A stretch of DNA of 64,000 nucleotides from Pantoea latae (GTDB lineage: Bacteria; Pseudomonadota; Gammaproteobacteria; Enterobacterales; Enterobacteriaceae): contig NZ_MWUE01000016.1 in assembly GCF_002077695.1 (NCBI RefSeq), positions 124,001-188,000 on the forward strand. The letters are read 5' to 3'. Both the position numbers and the translations under genes were made by a program. Below, piece by piece: positions 1 through 9,570 of this stretch. Below the pieces are notes generated by a model. It worked only from the letters and a program-made list of their open reading frames with translations, ran no database searches and was not told where the DNA came from. Numbering within the stretch: the first letter of the stretch is position 1; the number at the start of each line of letters is the position of its first letter.

Positions 1-488
1 TTGATATTCGAGGCGACAAAGTCAGAGATGTCGTTCTGGGTCATGGAGCCGTCATCGCTGACGAAACCCGCTACCATCAGGAAGCTGCTGGAGGATTTCT
101 GCACCTGAATACCCTGCTGCTGCACTTCCTGCGGCAGCAGCGGCATCGCCAGCTGCAGTTTGTTCTGCACCTGAACCTGCGCGATATCGGGATCGGTGCC
201 GGATTCGAAGCTAAGGGTCAGCTGCAGGTTACCGGAAGAATCACTGTTTGATGAGAAGTACATCAGCCCATCAATACCGTTCATATTCTGTTCGATAACC
301 TGCGTCACAGAGTCCTGCAGCGTTTTCGCATCGGCGCCCGGATAAGCGGCACGAATCTGCACCGCCGGTGGAGCAACGTTGGGATATTGCTCGATCGGCA
401 GTTTAAGAATCGATAGCGCACCCGCCAGCATCACGATGATGGCGATTACCCACGCAAAGATGGGGCGATCGATAAAGAACTTAGCCAT
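1..488 (-). CDS. acrB: AcrB, RND multidrug efflux pump inner-membrane subunit (5' part only)
   Basis: Proton-driven RND transporter of the AcrAB-TolC tripartite pump, exporting drugs, bile salts and dyes from the inner membrane and periplasm. Only the first ~162 codons are in the window; the gene runs off the left edge. The start (ATG at 488-486) gives [20 protein letters not shown], the family's typical N-terminus with the first transmembrane helix, followed by the porter-domain start. It lies 16 bp downstream of acrA on the same strand, so it is cotranscribed from the acrA promoter. Confidence 0.97.
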   Translation of the reverse strand, partial: MAKFFIDRPIFAWVIAIIVMLAGALSILKLPIEQYPNVAPPAVQIRAAYPGADAKTLQDSVTQVIEQNMNGIDGLMYFSSNSDSSGNLQLTLSFESGTDPDIAQVQVQNKLQLAMPLLPQEVQQQGIQVQKSSSSFLMVAGFVSDDGSMTQNDISDFVASNI

Positions 489-504
489 GTATCAACGGCT
501 CCTG

Positions 505-1707
505 TTAAGACGAAGATTTTTCAGCCTGAGGCTGAGATTGCGCGTTGGCGTCAGATTTCTGCTCGGCGGAGACTTCCTGCGGCGTCACCTGCGCGCCCGG
601 TTTGGCGCGCTGCGTGCCGACGCTGATCACGCGCTCGCCCGCTTTCAGACCCGAGGTCACCAGCCATTTGTCGCCGATCGCCTGCGAAGCGTTGACGCTG
701 CGCACTTCCACCTTGTTGTCAGCGCCGACTACCATCACGGTCGCCTGACCGGTCGGGGTACGCGCGACAGCCTGCTGCGGAACTAGCAGCGCATTCGGGT
801 TGGTGCCTTCTTCCAGACGCGCGCGGACGAACATGCCCGGCAGCAGTTTATGATCCGGGTTCGGCACGATAGCGCGCAGGGTGATAGAGCCAGTGGTTTC
901 GTCAACCGTGACGTCCGAGAACTCCAGCGTGCCTTTTTGCGCCGACTCACTGCCGTCCTGCATCAGCAGAGTAACGCTCGCTTTGCCGTCCACCTGCTTC
1001 AGCTGGCCAGATTCCAGCTCCGCGCGCAGACGCATAAACTCGTCGCTCGACTGGGTGACGTCGACATAGAGCGGGTCGAGCTGCTGCACAGTGGCCAGCG
1101 CGGTGGTCTGCCCACTCTGCACCAGCGCGCCTTCGGTGACGGACGATTTGCCGATGCGTCCGCTGATAGGCGAGGTCACTTTGGTATAGGCCAGATTGAT
1201 GCGGGCGGTTTCGACGTTCGCTTTCGCCACCTGCACGGCGGCGGCATTCTGCGCGGCGGTGGCCACGGCGTTGTCGTAATCCTGCTGGCTGATATATTTG
1301 GTGCCGAGCAGCGGCTTGTAACGGTTAACCGTCAGCTGCGCGATGCGCGCGTTGGCTTCCGCCTGCGCCAGATCGCCTTTCGCGCTGTCGTAGCTGGCCT
1401 GGTAGGTGGCGGGATCGATCTGATAAAGCGATTCGCCCGCTTTAATATCGCTGCCTTCCACGAAATTACGCTTCAGAATGATACCGGAAACCTGAGGACG
1501 CACTTCAGCCACGCGATAGGCGGAGGTCCGGCCCGGCAGCTCCGTGGTGATCTTCAGGGGTTCGCTTTTAAGGGTGACAACCCCCACTTCCGGCGGGTGT
1601 TGCTGGGCGGCTTGTTGGGATTTATTATCATCACATCCTGTTAACACAAAGCTGCCTGAAAGCATCAGGACGGCCGCCAGAGGCGCTAATCCTCTGTTTT
1701 TATTCAT
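505..1707 (-). CDS. acrA: AcrA, periplasmic adaptor lipoprotein of AcrAB-TolC
   Basis: Membrane fusion protein linking AcrB to TolC. The 400-residue product is close to the E. coli length (397). Residues 1-24 are a lipoprotein signal with lipobox LTGC, so Cys25 would be the acylated first residue of the mature protein. Lipoyl/hairpin and beta-barrel regions follow (for example LPGRTSAYRVAEVRPQVSG and YTKVTSPISGRIGKS). A longer frame reaches 1734, but the start at 1707 gives the conserved MNKNRG N-terminus. It is first gene of the acrAB operon and divergent from acrR. Confidence 0.97.
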   Translation of the reverse strand: MNKNRGLAPLAAVLMLSGSFVLTGCDDNKSQQAAQQHPPEVGVVTLKSEPLKITTELPGRTSAYRVAEVRPQVSGIILKRNFVEGSDIKAGESLYQIDPATYQASYDSAKGDLAQAEANARIAQLTVNRYKPLLGTKYISQQDYDNAVATAAQNAAAVQVAKANVETARINLAYTKVTSPISGRIGKSSVTEGALVQSGQTTALATVQQLDPLYVDVTQSSDEFMRLRAELESGQLKQVDGKASVTLLMQDGSESAQKGTLEFSDVTVDETTGSITLRAIVPNPDHKLLPGMFVRARLEEGTNPNALLVPQQAVARTPTGQATVMVVGADNKVEVRSVNASQAIGDKWLVTSGLKAGERVISVGTQRAKPGAQVTPQEVSAEQKSDANAQSQPQAEKSSS

Positions 1708-1796
1708 AAATAAACCTCTAGTGTCCGATATCAATTGATCAATGGATCACAAACCGCTCAACCCATTGCTGCGCTAAAATCCGGGTCGTGCTATGG

Positions 1797-1820
1797 TACA
1801 TACATTCATAAATGTATGTA
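1797..1820. promoter_or_regulatory. AcrR operator in the acrA-acrR intergenic region
   Basis: A 24-bp palindrome with half-sites TACATACATT and AATGTATGTA around a short centre. It has the same half-sites and length as the E. coli AcrR operator, and sits between the divergent acrA and acrR. Binding by AcrR is expected to repress acrAB and its own gene until a ligand is bound. Confidence 0.93.
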
Positions 1821-1849
1821 AACTTGCCAGTTTGTAATAAAAGTCCCCT

Positions 1850-2497
1850 ATGGCACGAAAAACCAAAGCCCAGGCCCTTGAAACGCGTCATCAAATTCTT
1901 GATGTGGCGCTTGCGTTATTCTCTCGCCAGGGCGTTTCTGCGACCTCGCTGGCAGATATTGCCGCGGCGGCCGGCGTTACGCGCGGCGCGATCTACTGGC
2001 ACTTTAAAAATAAAGCCGATGTGTTACACGAAATATGGCTGCGCACCGACGCTGGGCTTGATGATGTGGAACTTGAGTATCAGACAAAATACCCCGGCGA
2101 TCCACTCTCTGTCTTGCGCGCGATGCTGATCTATATCTTTGACGCCACAGCAAAGGATCCTCAGCGCCGCGCCCTGATGGAGATCATTTTCCATAAGTGC
2201 GAATTCGTCGGCGAAATGGCCGCGCTGCAAAATATGCAGCAGAGCCTGCTCACCGAGTGCTATGATAAAATAGAAGATGTTTTGAAAGAGTGCATTGAGG
2301 CAGGGCAATTACCGGTGGCGCTCAACACCCGTCAGGCGGCGCTGCTGCTGCGCGGCTACGTCAACGGCATGATGGAGAGCTGGCTGTTTACGCCAGAGAG
2401 TTTCGACCTGGCGGCGGCCGCGCCGCAAATTGTCGAGGCCTTTATCGATATGCTGCGCCTGAGTCCGACCCTGACCGGCGCCCGCCAGGGCTACTGA
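1850..2497 (+). CDS. acrR: AcrR, TetR-family repressor of acrAB
   Basis: Local repressor of the AcrAB pump. The protein is 215 aa, the same length as in E. coli, with an N-terminal TetR helix-turn-helix (about residues 10-56, [21 protein letters not shown]) and a C-terminal ligand-binding domain. It is transcribed divergently from acrA across the 24-bp operator. Its 3' end overlaps the convergent rsmS stop by 7 bp. In E. coli mscK lies between acrR and rsmS; it is absent here. Confidence 0.97.
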   Translation: MARKTKAQALETRHQILDVALALFSRQGVSATSLADIAAAAGVTRGAIYWHFKNKADVLHEIWLRTDAGLDDVELEYQTKYPGDPLSVLRAMLIYIFDATAKDPQRRALMEIIFHKCEFVGEMAALQNMQQSLLTECYDKIEDVLKECIEAGQLPVALNTRQAALLLRGYVNGMMESWLFTPESFDLAAAAPQIVEAFIDMLRLSPTLTGARQGY

Positions 2498-2640
2498 CCG
2501 GCGGCGCGCTTCTTCTCAAAATCGCGCTGTACAATCGCCAGCGCCGCCAGCACGGTCTCGGTGGGCAGACGGTTCTCTTCCAGCAGCTGGATCAAATCCA
2601 CCGCCAGTTTCACCTCGTCGGGTGCGTTTTCCAGTGACAT
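2491..2640 (-). CDS. rsmS: RsmS/YbaM small protein (DUF2496)
   Basis: A 49-aa acidic helical protein beginning [20 protein letters not shown], clearly the YbaM/RsmS family (E. coli 53 aa). The family is linked to pectinase/Rsm regulation in soft-rot bacteria, but its molecular function is not settled. The stop overlaps the end of acrR (convergent). It lies downstream of priC on the same strand, as in E. coli. It is short and easily missed. Confidence 0.9.
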   Translation of the reverse strand: MSLENAPDEVKLAVDLIQLLEENRLPTETVLAALAIVQRDFEKKRAAGQ

Positions 2641-2649
2641 TGTCGCTCC

Positions 2650-2703
2650 TTATATGCGCAGTTTCGCCGCCACCAGCAGCATCAGCAGCGCGCCGGCAAT
2701 CAT
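2650..2703 (-). CDS. possible 17-aa hydrophobic small protein between priC and rsmS
   Basis: A short reading frame of 17 codons (MIAGALLMLLVAAKLRI) with a plausible ribosome site (AAAGGGGA) directly before the ATG and a TAA stop just before rsmS. It would make a single short membrane-active helix. I do not recognise it. It could be a real small protein, a leader peptide coupling priC and rsmS translation, or chance. Confidence 0.3.
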   Translation of the reverse strand: MIAGALLMLLVAAKLRI

Positions 2704-2745
2704 TCCCCTTTCAGGCTCCTGAATGCGTGGCGCTAAGTATAGGCG

Positions 2746-3267
2746 TCAAAGGGCGTCGCCGCGCAGCGAAAGCGCCCAGCTCACCGCGCTGATCGCCTGA
2801 CGGCAGCGCGCCATGCGGCCCTCCAGCACCTCGAGATCCTGCTTCAGCTGCTGCTGCTGCGCCAGGCTCTCCGCCAGCGCCAGCCGCTGTTCGCGCTGGT
2901 CGATCATCGCCTGCAGCCGCCGTTCATATTCGCGATACTCTTCCAGCTTCTGCTGGCGCGGGCTGGCGATGGGGCGTTCGCGGCGCAGGCGCAGCTGCTG
3001 CGTGCTGGCTTCGCGCTGCAGAGCGGCGATCTGGTTCACCAGCTTATCAGCCAGCCAGACGCGCTCTTGCGCGTTGTCGCAGGCGCAAAAGAGCTGCAGG
3101 TTGCGTTCCGTCTCCTGCAGATAGTCCGCCAGCCGCGTGCCGGCGGTGCTGAACAGCTGGCGATCGAAGCGCGGCGTGCGGCAGCGGCCGTCGGGATGCC
3201 GCGCAATCTGCGCCTGAAGCGCCGCCAGGCAGGCGGCGAGACGCTGTTGTGTGGTGGCGTCCGCCAT
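2746..3267 (-). CDS. priC: PriC, primosomal replication protein N''
   Basis: PriC loads DnaB at stalled forks in a PriA-independent restart route and interacts with SSB. The 173-aa product is rich in Gln/Arg helices, with the family pattern near the N-terminus (LAACLAALQAQIA, FDRQLF) and a long coiled-coil-like middle (EYREYERRLQAMIDQREQRL). The ATG at 3267 is chosen because AAGGA lies 7 nt upstream; an adjacent ATG at 3270 is also possible. It is divergent from ybaN and followed by rsmS. Confidence 0.9.
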   Translation of the reverse strand: MADATTQQRLAACLAALQAQIARHPDGRCRTPRFDRQLFSTAGTRLADYLQETERNLQLFCACDNAQERVWLADKLVNQIAALQREASTQQLRLRRERPIASPRQQKLEEYREYERRLQAMIDQREQRLALAESLAQQQQLKQDLEVLEGRMARCRQAISAVSWALSLRGDAL

Positions 3268-3323
3268 CATCTTTTCCTTATCTGTGCTAACGTAGCGCGG
3301 AGGCAAAGGATCCAGGCAAGGCT

Positions 3324-3713
3324 ATGCAACGTATTTTACTGCTCACTCTCGGCTGGCTCGCCATCATACTCGGCGCGCTGGGCATTGTATTACCATTATT
3401 ACCCACCACGCCATTCGTGCTGCTGGCGGCCTGGTGTTTCGCCCGCTCGTCGCCGCGTTTTCATCACTGGCTGCTGTGGCGTTCGCCGTTCGGCCGCTAT
3501 CTGCGCCACTGGCAGCGTCATCGCGCCATGCCGCCGGGCGCGAAAGGGCGGGCGATTGCCGTCATGCTGGTGACGTTCGGCGTCTCGATCGGGTTGGTGA
3601 ATATTCTGTGGGTGCGCGTCATGCTTAGCGTAATGCTCTGCATTTTGCTGCTGATGATGTGGCGTATTCCTGTGGTGGCGGAATCGCCCGACGATCGCGC
3701 GCCGCCGCGATAA
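3324..3713 (+). CDS. ybaN: YbaN, DUF454 inner-membrane protein
   Basis: A 129-aa protein with two hydrophobic blocks (about residues 5-40 and 78-113) separated by a basic cytoplasmic loop containing FHHWLLWRSPFGRYLRHW, the pattern of the DUF454/YbaN family. Function is unknown. It keeps its E. coli position between priC (divergent) and apt (same strand). Confidence 0.88.
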   Translation: MQRILLLTLGWLAIILGALGIVLPLLPTTPFVLLAAWCFARSSPRFHHWLLWRSPFGRYLRHWQRHRAMPPGAKGRAIAVMLVTFGVSIGLVNILWVRVMLSVMLCILLLMMWRIPVVAESPDDRAPPR

Positions 3714-3854
3714 GGTTGCAATTAGCCGGGCATTTGCTTAGATTTGGGCATCTTCGTGCGTGGCTTCCCTTTTTTTACTCTCTGCGTCTGATTCATTTCG
3801 GAATCTGACGCTATGGAAGCTGCGCGATATAAAGTTTTTACCAGGCGTAACATT

Positions 3855-4406
3855 ATGACCGCAACTGCGCAGCAGCTTGAATTCATTAAAGAGAGCATTA
3901 AAAGCATTCCGGATTACCCGAAACCCGGGATCCTCTTCCGCGACGTCACCAGCCTGCTGGAAGATCCGCAAGCCTACGCCGCGACTATCGCGCTGTTTGT
4001 CGAGCGCTATCGCGATCAAGGCATCACCAAAGTGGTGGGCACCGAAGCGCGCGGCTTCCTGTTCGGTGCGCCGGTGGCGCTGGCGTTAGGCGTCGGCTTT
4101 GTGCCGGTGCGCAAGCCAGGCAAGCTGCCGCGCGCCACCTTCAGCGAATCCTACGAGCTGGAATATGGCACCGATGCGCTCGAGCTGCATAAAGACGCCA
4201 TCAAGCCCGGCGACGTGGTGCTGGTGGTGGACGATCTGCTGGCGACCGGCGGCACCATCGAAGCGACGGTCAAGCTGATCCGCCGCGCCGGCGGCGAAGT
4301 TAAAGACGCCGCCTTTGTGATCAATCTCTTCGATCTGACCGGCGAAACGCGCCTGAAAGCGCTGGGCGTCAATTGCTACAGCCTGGTCAACTTCCCCGGT
4401 CACTGA
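3855..4406 (+). CDS. apt: Adenine phosphoribosyltransferase
   Basis: Cytoplasmic purine salvage enzyme: adenine + PRPP gives AMP + PPi. The 183 aa equal the E. coli enzyme. The PRPP-binding loop [13 protein letters not shown] is at residues 122-134 and the conserved [17 protein letters not shown] segment at about 59-76. A 14-residue upstream extension is open in frame, but the ATG at 3855 matches the conserved MTATAQQLE start. A GC-rich hairpin (4414-4436) without a U-run follows before dnaX. Confidence 0.97.
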   Translation: MTATAQQLEFIKESIKSIPDYPKPGILFRDVTSLLEDPQAYAATIALFVERYRDQGITKVVGTEARGFLFGAPVALALGVGFVPVRKPGKLPRATFSESYELEYGTDALELHKDAIKPGDVVLVVDDLLATGGTIEATVKLIRRAGGEVKDAAFVINLFDLTGETRLKALGVNCYSLVNFPGH

Positions 4407-4413
4407 GTGACGA

Positions 4414-4436
4414 TGGCCTCGCCGCGCGCGAGGCCA
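4414..4436 (+). terminator. hairpin between apt and dnaX
   Basis: Perfect inverted repeat TGGCCTCGC / GCGAGGCCA with a 5-nt loop, 8 bp after the apt stop. It lacks a T-run, so it is at best an attenuating or 3'-stabilising structure and may allow read-through into dnaX. Confidence 0.5.
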
Positions 4437-4545
4437 GCAAGTGATAGGCAACGCCCGCCGTCGCTGTTAAACTACTGCAACGATATACAGGGGTTGCAGC
4501 GCGTCTGCGCTCATCTTTCCAACCACATCCAGTGATCGAATCCAC

Positions 4546-6552
4546 ATGAGCTATCAGGTACTTGCGCGAAAATGGCGTCCCCAGGCGTTTGCTGACGTTG
4601 TCGGTCAGGAACATGTCCTGACCGCGCTGGCGAATGGACTCTCACTGGGACGTCTCCATCATGCTTATCTCTTCTCCGGCACGCGCGGCGTGGGCAAAAC
4701 TACCATTGCGCGCCTGCTGGCGAAAGGCCTTAACTGCGAAACCGGCATCACCGCCACGCCGTGCGGGCAGTGCGACAACTGCCGCGAGATCGAACAGGGC
4801 CGCTTTGTCGATCTGATCGAGATTGACGCCGCCTCGCGCACCAAAGTCGAAGACACGCGCGACCTGCTGGACAACGTGCAGTACGCGCCGGCGCGCGGCC
4901 GCTTTAAGGTCTATCTGATCGACGAAGTGCATATGCTGTCGCGCCACAGCTTCAACGCGCTGCTGAAAACCCTGGAAGAGCCGCCGTCGCACGTTAAATT
5001 CCTGCTCGCCACCACCGATCCGCAAAAGCTGCCGGTCACCATCCTCTCCCGCTGCCTGCAGTTTCACCTCAAGGCGCTGGATGTCGAGCTGATCCGCAAC
5101 CAGCTCGACTACGTGCTGCAGCAGGAGCAGATCGAGAGCGAGCCGCGCGCGCTGCAGCTGCTGGCGCGCGCCGCTGACGGCAGCATGCGCGACGCGCTCA
5201 GCCTGACCGATCAGGCAATCGCCATGGGGCAGGGCGTGGTTGGCAGCCACATCGTCAGCCAGATGCTCGGCACGCTGGACGACGAGCAGCCGCTGGGCCT
5301 GATCGAGGCGCTGGTGGACGGCAGCGGCGAACAGGTGATGACGCTGCTTAACCAGGCCGCCTCGCGCGGCGTCGAGTGGGAGGCGCTGCTGGTGGAGATG
5401 CTGCGTCTGCTGCACCGCATCGCCATGGTGCAGCTGCTGCCCGGCTCGATCAGCGACGAAGAAGAGAGCCACGCGCCGCGCCTGCGCGAGCTGGCACGCG
5501 TGGTGCCGCCCGCTGACGTGCAGCTCTACTATCAGACGCTGCTGATGGGGCGCAAAGATTTGCCGCTGGCGCCCGATCGCCGCATGGGCGTCGAAATGAC
5601 CCTGCTGCGCGCGCTGGCGTTCCATCCGCAAACGGCGATTGCCGAACCGGCCGCGCGTCCCACCCTGACGCCACAGGCGGAGCCGTCCGCTGCAGCACCG
5701 TCGCCGCACGCAGCACCGCCGCCGTCGCACGCCGTGGCGCCGCAGCAGCATGTCGCTGCCGCGCAGCCGCAGATGGCGCCGCCTGCGCCGCCGCCGGAAC
5801 AGGTCGCGCCGCCGGTTGCCGCGCCGCCCGCCGCCGCGCCTGACGGCTCTTTTTCCGACACCACCAGCCAGCTCCTGCAGGCGCGCACTCAGCTGCTGCG
5901 TCAGGGGGCCAGCAAAGCAAAAAAGAGTGAGCCGGCAGCGTCTCTGACGCGGCCGGCCACCTCCGCGCTGGAGCGCCTGGCCTCGGTGACCGAACGCGCG
6001 CAGGCCGCGCGTCCGCGCGAGGCGACGCCAGCAAAAAAAGAGGCGTACCGCTGGAAGGCGCAGACCCCGGTCGAAGCGGCGCCGGAGCCGGTGGCGACGC
6101 CAAAAGCCTTGCGTTCGGCGCTTGAGCATGAGAAAACCCCTGAGCTGGCGGCGCGCCTGATGGAAGAGGCGCAGCAGCGCGATCCCTGGGCGGCGGAAAT
6201 CGCCGCGCTGCCGCTGCCGAAGCTGGTGCAGCAGCTGGCGCTTAACGCCTGGAAAGAGCGCACGGAGCAGGGCGTTTGCCTGCACCTGCGATCCAGCCAG
6301 CGTCACCTGAACTCCGCCTCGGCGCAGCAGGTGCTGGCGGCCGCGCTAGGCGACGCCGCCGGCCAGACAGTTGAATTGACTATCATTGAAGATGATAATC
6401 CTGCGGTGTTGACGCCACTCGAGTGGCGGCAGGCCATTTACGAAGAGAAGCTGGCGCAGGCGCGTCAGTCTATCATTAGCGATACCCACATCCAGACGCT
6501 GCGTCGGTTCTTCGACGCCGATCTGGATGAAGAGAGTATCCGACCCGTTTGA
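4546..6552 (+). CDS. dnaX: DnaX, DNA polymerase III tau subunit (and gamma by frameshift)
   Basis: Clamp-loader ATPase. Tau (668 aa here, 643 in E. coli) also tethers core polymerase and DnaB. Visible: Walker A GTRGVGKT at 45-52, zinc ligands C64/C73/C76/C79, Walker B LIDEVHML near 125, and the SRC arginine-finger motif near 167. A Pro/Ala-rich linker (about 365-430) follows, then the tau-specific C-terminal domains. The linker is longer than in E. coli. A -1 frameshift cassette at 5903-5957 would yield a gamma protein of about 461 residues. It heads the dnaX-ybaB-recR operon. Confidence 0.97.
   Translation: MSYQVLARKWRPQAFADVVGQEHVLTALANGLSLGRLHHAYLFSGTRGVGKTTIARLLAKGLNCETGITATPCGQCDNCREIEQGRFVDLIEIDAASRTKVEDTRDLLDNVQYAPARGRFKVYLIDEVHMLSRHSFNALLKTLEEPPSHVKFLLATTDPQKLPVTILSRCLQFHLKALDVELIRNQLDYVLQQEQIESEPRALQLLARAADGSMRDALSLTDQAIAMGQGVVGSHIVSQMLGTLDDEQPLGLIEALVDGSGEQVMTLLNQAASRGVEWEALLVEMLRLLHRIAMVQLLPGSISDEEESHAPRLRELARVVPPADVQLYYQTLLMGRKDLPLAPDRRMGVEMTLLRALAFHPQTAIAEPAARPTLTPQAEPSAAAPSPHAAPPPSHAVAPQQHVAAAQPQMAPPAPPPEQVAPPVAAPPAAAPDGSFSDTTSQLLQARTQLLRQGASKAKKSEPAASLTRPATSALERLASVTERAQAARPREATPAKKEAYRWKAQTPVEAAPEPVATPKALRSALEHEKTPELAARLMEEAQQRDPWAAEIAALPLPKLVQQLALNAWKERTEQGVCLHLRSSQRHLNSASAQQVLAAALGDAAGQTVELTIIEDDNPAVLTPLEWRQAIYEEKLAQARQSIISDTHIQTLRRFFDADLDEESIRPV
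5903..5957 (+). promoter_or_regulatory. dnaX: programmed -1 ribosomal frameshift cassette in dnaX
   Basis: All three classical parts are visible. There is an internal Shine-Dalgarno-like AGGGGG (5903-5908), ten bases before the slippery heptamer A AAA AAG (5919-5925). Five bases after it comes a stable hairpin: outer arms GCCGGC (5931-5936 and 5952-5957), inner arms GCGTC/GACGC, loop TCT. Slipping back one base makes the next codons GAG TGA (5925-5930), so gamma would end Lys-Lys-Glu, as in E. coli. Confidence 0.93.
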
Positions 6553-6607
6553 CCACGCTGCCGCTGTCTCCTGGATAGCGATGCGGCCTTAGCTGAGAGA
6601 GAAAACT

Positions 6608-6937
6608 ATGTTTGGTAAAGGCGGACTGGGCAACCTGATGAAGCAGGCCCAGCAGATGCAAGACAAGATGGCCAAAGTCCAGGAAGAGATCGCCGCGCTG
6701 GAAGTGACCGGCGAATCGGGCGCGGGCCTGGTGAAAGTGACCATCAACGGCGCGCACAACTGCCGCCGCGTGGAGATCGACCCCAGCCTGCTGGAAGATG
6801 ACAAAGATATGCTGGAAGATCTGGTCGCCGCCGCCTTCAACGACGCCGCGCGCCGCATCGACGAAACGCAGAAAGAGAAAATGGCCTCTGTTTCCGCCGG
6901 CATGCAGCTGCCGCCGGGCTTTAAGATGCCGTTCTGA
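6608..6937 (+). CDS. ybaB: YbaB/EbfC nucleoid-associated protein
   Basis: A 109-aa DNA-binding protein of the YbaB/EbfC family. It has Met/Gln-rich start [18 protein letters not shown], central beta strands ([21 protein letters not shown]) and the PPGFKMPF tail. It acts as a homodimer coating DNA. It sits in the dnaX-ybaB-recR operon; its TGA overlaps the recR ATG by one base (TGATG), suggesting translational coupling. Confidence 0.95.
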   Translation: MFGKGGLGNLMKQAQQMQDKMAKVQEEIAALEVTGESGAGLVKVTINGAHNCRRVEIDPSLLEDDKDMLEDLVAAAFNDAARRIDETQKEKMASVSAGMQLPPGFKMPF

Positions 6938-7542
6938 TGCAAACCAGTCCACTGCTTGAATCCCTGATGGAGGCGCTGCGCTGCCTGCCTGGCGTGGGGC
7001 CGAAGTCGGCGCAGCGCATGGCGTTTCAGCTGCTGCAGCGCGATCGCAGCGGTGGCATGCGGCTGGCGCAGGCGCTGACGCGCGCCATGTCCGAAATCGG
7101 CCACTGCGCCGACTGCCGCACCTTCACCGAGCAGGAGATCTGCACCATCTGCGCCAATCCGCGGCGTCAGCAGAACGGGCTGATCTGCGTGGTGGAGAGC
7201 CCGGCGGATATTCACGCCATCGAGCAGACCGGCCAGTTCGCCGGCCGCTACTTTGTGCTGATGGGCCATCTGTCGCCGCTTGACGGCATCGGCCCGCAGG
7301 ACATCGGGCTGGATCGCCTTGAGCAGCGGCTGGAGAGCGAAAGCCTGAAAGAGGTGATCCTCGCCACCAACCCCACGGTGGAGGGCGAAGCGACCGCCAA
7401 CTACATCGCCGAGCTGTGCGGCCAGTACGGCGTCGACGCCAGCCGCATCGCGCACGGCGTGCCGGTGGGCGGCGAGCTGGAGATGGTGGACGGCACCACG
7501 CTGTCGCACTCGCTGGCCGGGCGTCACAAGATTACTTTCTGA
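6937..7542 (+). CDS. recR: RecR, recombination mediator
   Basis: RecFOR pathway protein that loads RecA onto gapped, SSB-coated DNA. It is 201 aa, the usual length. An N-terminal helix-hairpin-helix ([17 protein letters not shown], about 18-34) is followed by a four-cysteine zinc site ([16 protein letters not shown]) and a Toprim domain ([14 protein letters not shown]). The start codon overlaps the ybaB stop. Confidence 0.97.
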   Translation: MQTSPLLESLMEALRCLPGVGPKSAQRMAFQLLQRDRSGGMRLAQALTRAMSEIGHCADCRTFTEQEICTICANPRRQQNGLICVVESPADIHAIEQTGQFAGRYFVLMGHLSPLDGIGPQDIGLDRLEQRLESESLKEVILATNPTVEGEATANYIAELCGQYGVDASRIAHGVPVGGELEMVDGTTLSHSLAGRHKITF

Positions 7543-7571
7543 ACGCTTGCCGACGTCGTTCGCGACGTCGG

Positions 7572-7599
7572 CTTGAAATTCTCCGCACCATCCCCACAT
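7572..7599 (+). promoter_or_regulatory. sigma-32 (heat-shock) promoter of htpG
   Basis: A -35 element CTTGAAA (7572-7578) and a -10 element CCCCACAT (7592-7599) separated by 13 bp closely fit the RpoH consensus (CTTGAAA / CCCCATNT). It is located 41 bp before the htpG start, in the position of the known E. coli htpG heat-shock promoter. Confidence 0.85.
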
Positions 7600-7640
7600 C
7601 AACCTCAACCTTCGTTCAACCTGATCCTGTTGAGGTAACA

Positions 7641-9515
7641 ATGACCATGAAAGGACAAGAGACGCGTGGCTTTCAGTCAGAGGTAAAACAGCTTCTGCAC
7701 CTGATGATCCATTCCCTCTATTCAAACAAAGAGATTTTCCTGCGCGAGCTGATTTCCAACGCCTCGGACGCCGCCGACAAGCTGCGCTTCCGCGCGCTGT
7801 CGGACGCCAGCCTGTATGAAGGCGACGGCGAGCTGCGCGTGCGTCTCTCTGTTGACAAGGACAAGCGCACCCTGACCCTGTCGGACAACGGTATCGGCAT
7901 GCGTCGCGACGAGGTGATTGAGAACCTGGGCACCATCGCCAAATCGGGCACCAAATCCTTCCTGGAGTCGCTGGGCTCTGACCAGGCGAAAGACAGCCAG
8001 CTGATCGGCCAGTTCGGCGTCGGCTTCTACTCGGCGTTTATCGTCGCGGATAAAGTCTCGGTGCGCACGCGTGCGGCCGGCGCGGCGGCGGACGAAGGGG
8101 TGTTCTGGGAGTCGGCGGGCGAGGGCGAATACACCATCGCCGATATTACCAAAGCCGATCGCGGCACCGAGATTACGCTGCACCTGCGCGAAGGCGAAGA
8201 TGAGTTCCTCGACGCCTGGCGCGTGCGCAGCATTATCGGCAAGTACTCCGATCACATCGCGCTGCCGGTTGAAATTGAAAGCAAAGACGAAGAGAACGAC
8301 ACCACCACCTGGGAGAAGATCAACAAAGCCCAGGCGCTGTGGACGCGCAACAAGTCTGAGATCAGCGACGAAGAGTACAACGAGTTTTACAAGCATATCG
8401 CGCACGACTTCAGCGACCCCGCTATCTGGAGCCACAACCGCGTCGAGGGCAAGCAGGAGTACACCAGCCTGCTCTATATTCCGTCGCGCGCGCCGTTCGA
8501 TATGTGGAACCGCGACCATAAGCACGGCCTGAAGCTCTATGTGCAGCGCGTCTTTATTATGGATGACGCCGAGCAGTTTATGCCGAACTACCTGCGCTTC
8601 GTGCGCGGCCTGATCGACTCCAACGATCTGCCGCTCAACGTGTCGCGCGAGATCCTGCAGGACAGCCGCGTGACCCAGACCCTGCGTGCCGCGCTGACGA
8701 AGCGCACGCTGCAGATGCTGGAGAAGCTGGCCAAAGACGACGCCGAGAAATACCAGACCTTCTGGAAAGAGTTCGGCCTGGTGCTGAAAGAGGGCCCGGC
8801 GGAAGACAGCGCCAACCAGGAAGCGATCGCGAAGCTGCTGCGTTTCGCCTCGACGCACAGCGACAGCGCCGAGCAGACCGTGTCGCTGGAGGAGTACGTC
8901 AGCCGCATGGTGGAAGGTCAGGAGAAGATCTACTACATCACCGCCGACAGCTACGCCGCAGCGAAGAGCAGCCCGCATCTGGAGCTGTTCCGTAAGAAAG
9001 GCATCGAGGTGCTGCTGCTTTCCGATCGCATCGACGAGTGGATGATGAGCTACCTGACCGAGTTCGACGGCAAGGCGTTCCAGTCGGTGAGCAAGGCGGA
9101 CGAGTCGCTGAGCAAGCTGGCGGACGAAGAGAGCGAAGAGCAGAAAGAGGCGGAGAAGGCGCTGGAGCCGTTCGTGGACCGCGTGAAAACCCTGCTGGGC
9201 GACCGCGTAAAAGAGGTGCGTCTGACGCATCGTCTGACCGATACCCCGGCGATCGTCACCACCGACGCCAATGAAATCAGCACTCAGATGGCGAAGCTGT
9301 TCGCGGCGGCGGGCCAGGCGGTGCCGGAAGTGAAGTATATCTTCGAGATCAACCCGGACCATCAGCTGGTGAAACGCGTGGCGGATACCCAGGATGAGGC
9401 GCGCTTCGGCGAGTGGGTTGAGCTGCTGCTGGATCAGGCGCTGCTGGCCGAGCGCGGCACGCTGGACGATCCAAACCAGTTTATCCGTCGTATGAATCAG
9501 CTGCTGACGGCGTAA
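7641..9515 (+). CDS. htpG: HtpG, Hsp90-family chaperone
   Basis: ATP-dependent cytosolic chaperone working with DnaK. The product is 624 aa. The GHKL ATP-binding N-terminal domain shows [27 protein letters not shown] and [11 protein letters not shown]; middle and C-terminal dimerisation domains follow. The ATG at 7641 is preferred because GAGG lies 5 nt upstream; a second ATG two codons later is the alternative. Expression is expected from the sigma-32 promoter at 7572. A terminator hairpin follows. Confidence 0.97.
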   Translation: MTMKGQETRGFQSEVKQLLHLMIHSLYSNKEIFLRELISNASDAADKLRFRALSDASLYEGDGELRVRLSVDKDKRTLTLSDNGIGMRRDEVIENLGTIAKSGTKSFLESLGSDQAKDSQLIGQFGVGFYSAFIVADKVSVRTRAAGAAADEGVFWESAGEGEYTIADITKADRGTEITLHLREGEDEFLDAWRVRSIIGKYSDHIALPVEIESKDEENDTTTWEKINKAQALWTRNKSEISDEEYNEFYKHIAHDFSDPAIWSHNRVEGKQEYTSLLYIPSRAPFDMWNRDHKHGLKLYVQRVFIMDDAEQFMPNYLRFVRGLIDSNDLPLNVSREILQDSRVTQTLRAALTKRTLQMLEKLAKDDAEKYQTFWKEFGLVLKEGPAEDSANQEAIAKLLRFASTHSDSAEQTVSLEEYVSRMVEGQEKIYYITADSYAAAKSSPHLELFRKKGIEVLLLSDRIDEWMMSYLTEFDGKAFQSVSKADESLSKLADEESEEQKEAEKALEPFVDRVKTLLGDRVKEVRLTHRLTDTPAIVTTDANEISTQMAKLFAAAGQAVPEVKYIFEINPDHQLVKRVADTQDEARFGEWVELLLDQALLAERGTLDDPNQFIRRMNQLLTA

Positions 9516-9524
9516 TTAGTGAAA

Positions 9525-9550
9525 AACGGCCGGTAAAAATACTGGCCGTT
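9525..9550 (+). terminator. terminator-like hairpin after htpG
   Basis: Inverted repeat AACGGCC / GGCCGTT (9525-9531 and 9544-9550) 10 bp after the htpG stop, followed by GTTTGCT. The T-tract is weak. Confidence 0.6.
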
Positions 9551-9570
9551 GTTTGCTAAAACGGTGCTGT

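Noticed and set aside
4642..6306. 554-codon open frame antisense to dnaX
   Set aside because: Shadow frame caused by high GC; Arg/Gln/His-rich composition, no ribosome site, no family resemblance.
7722..9362. 546-codon open frame antisense to htpG
   Set aside because: Same kind of GC-driven shadow; product has no recognisable domain.
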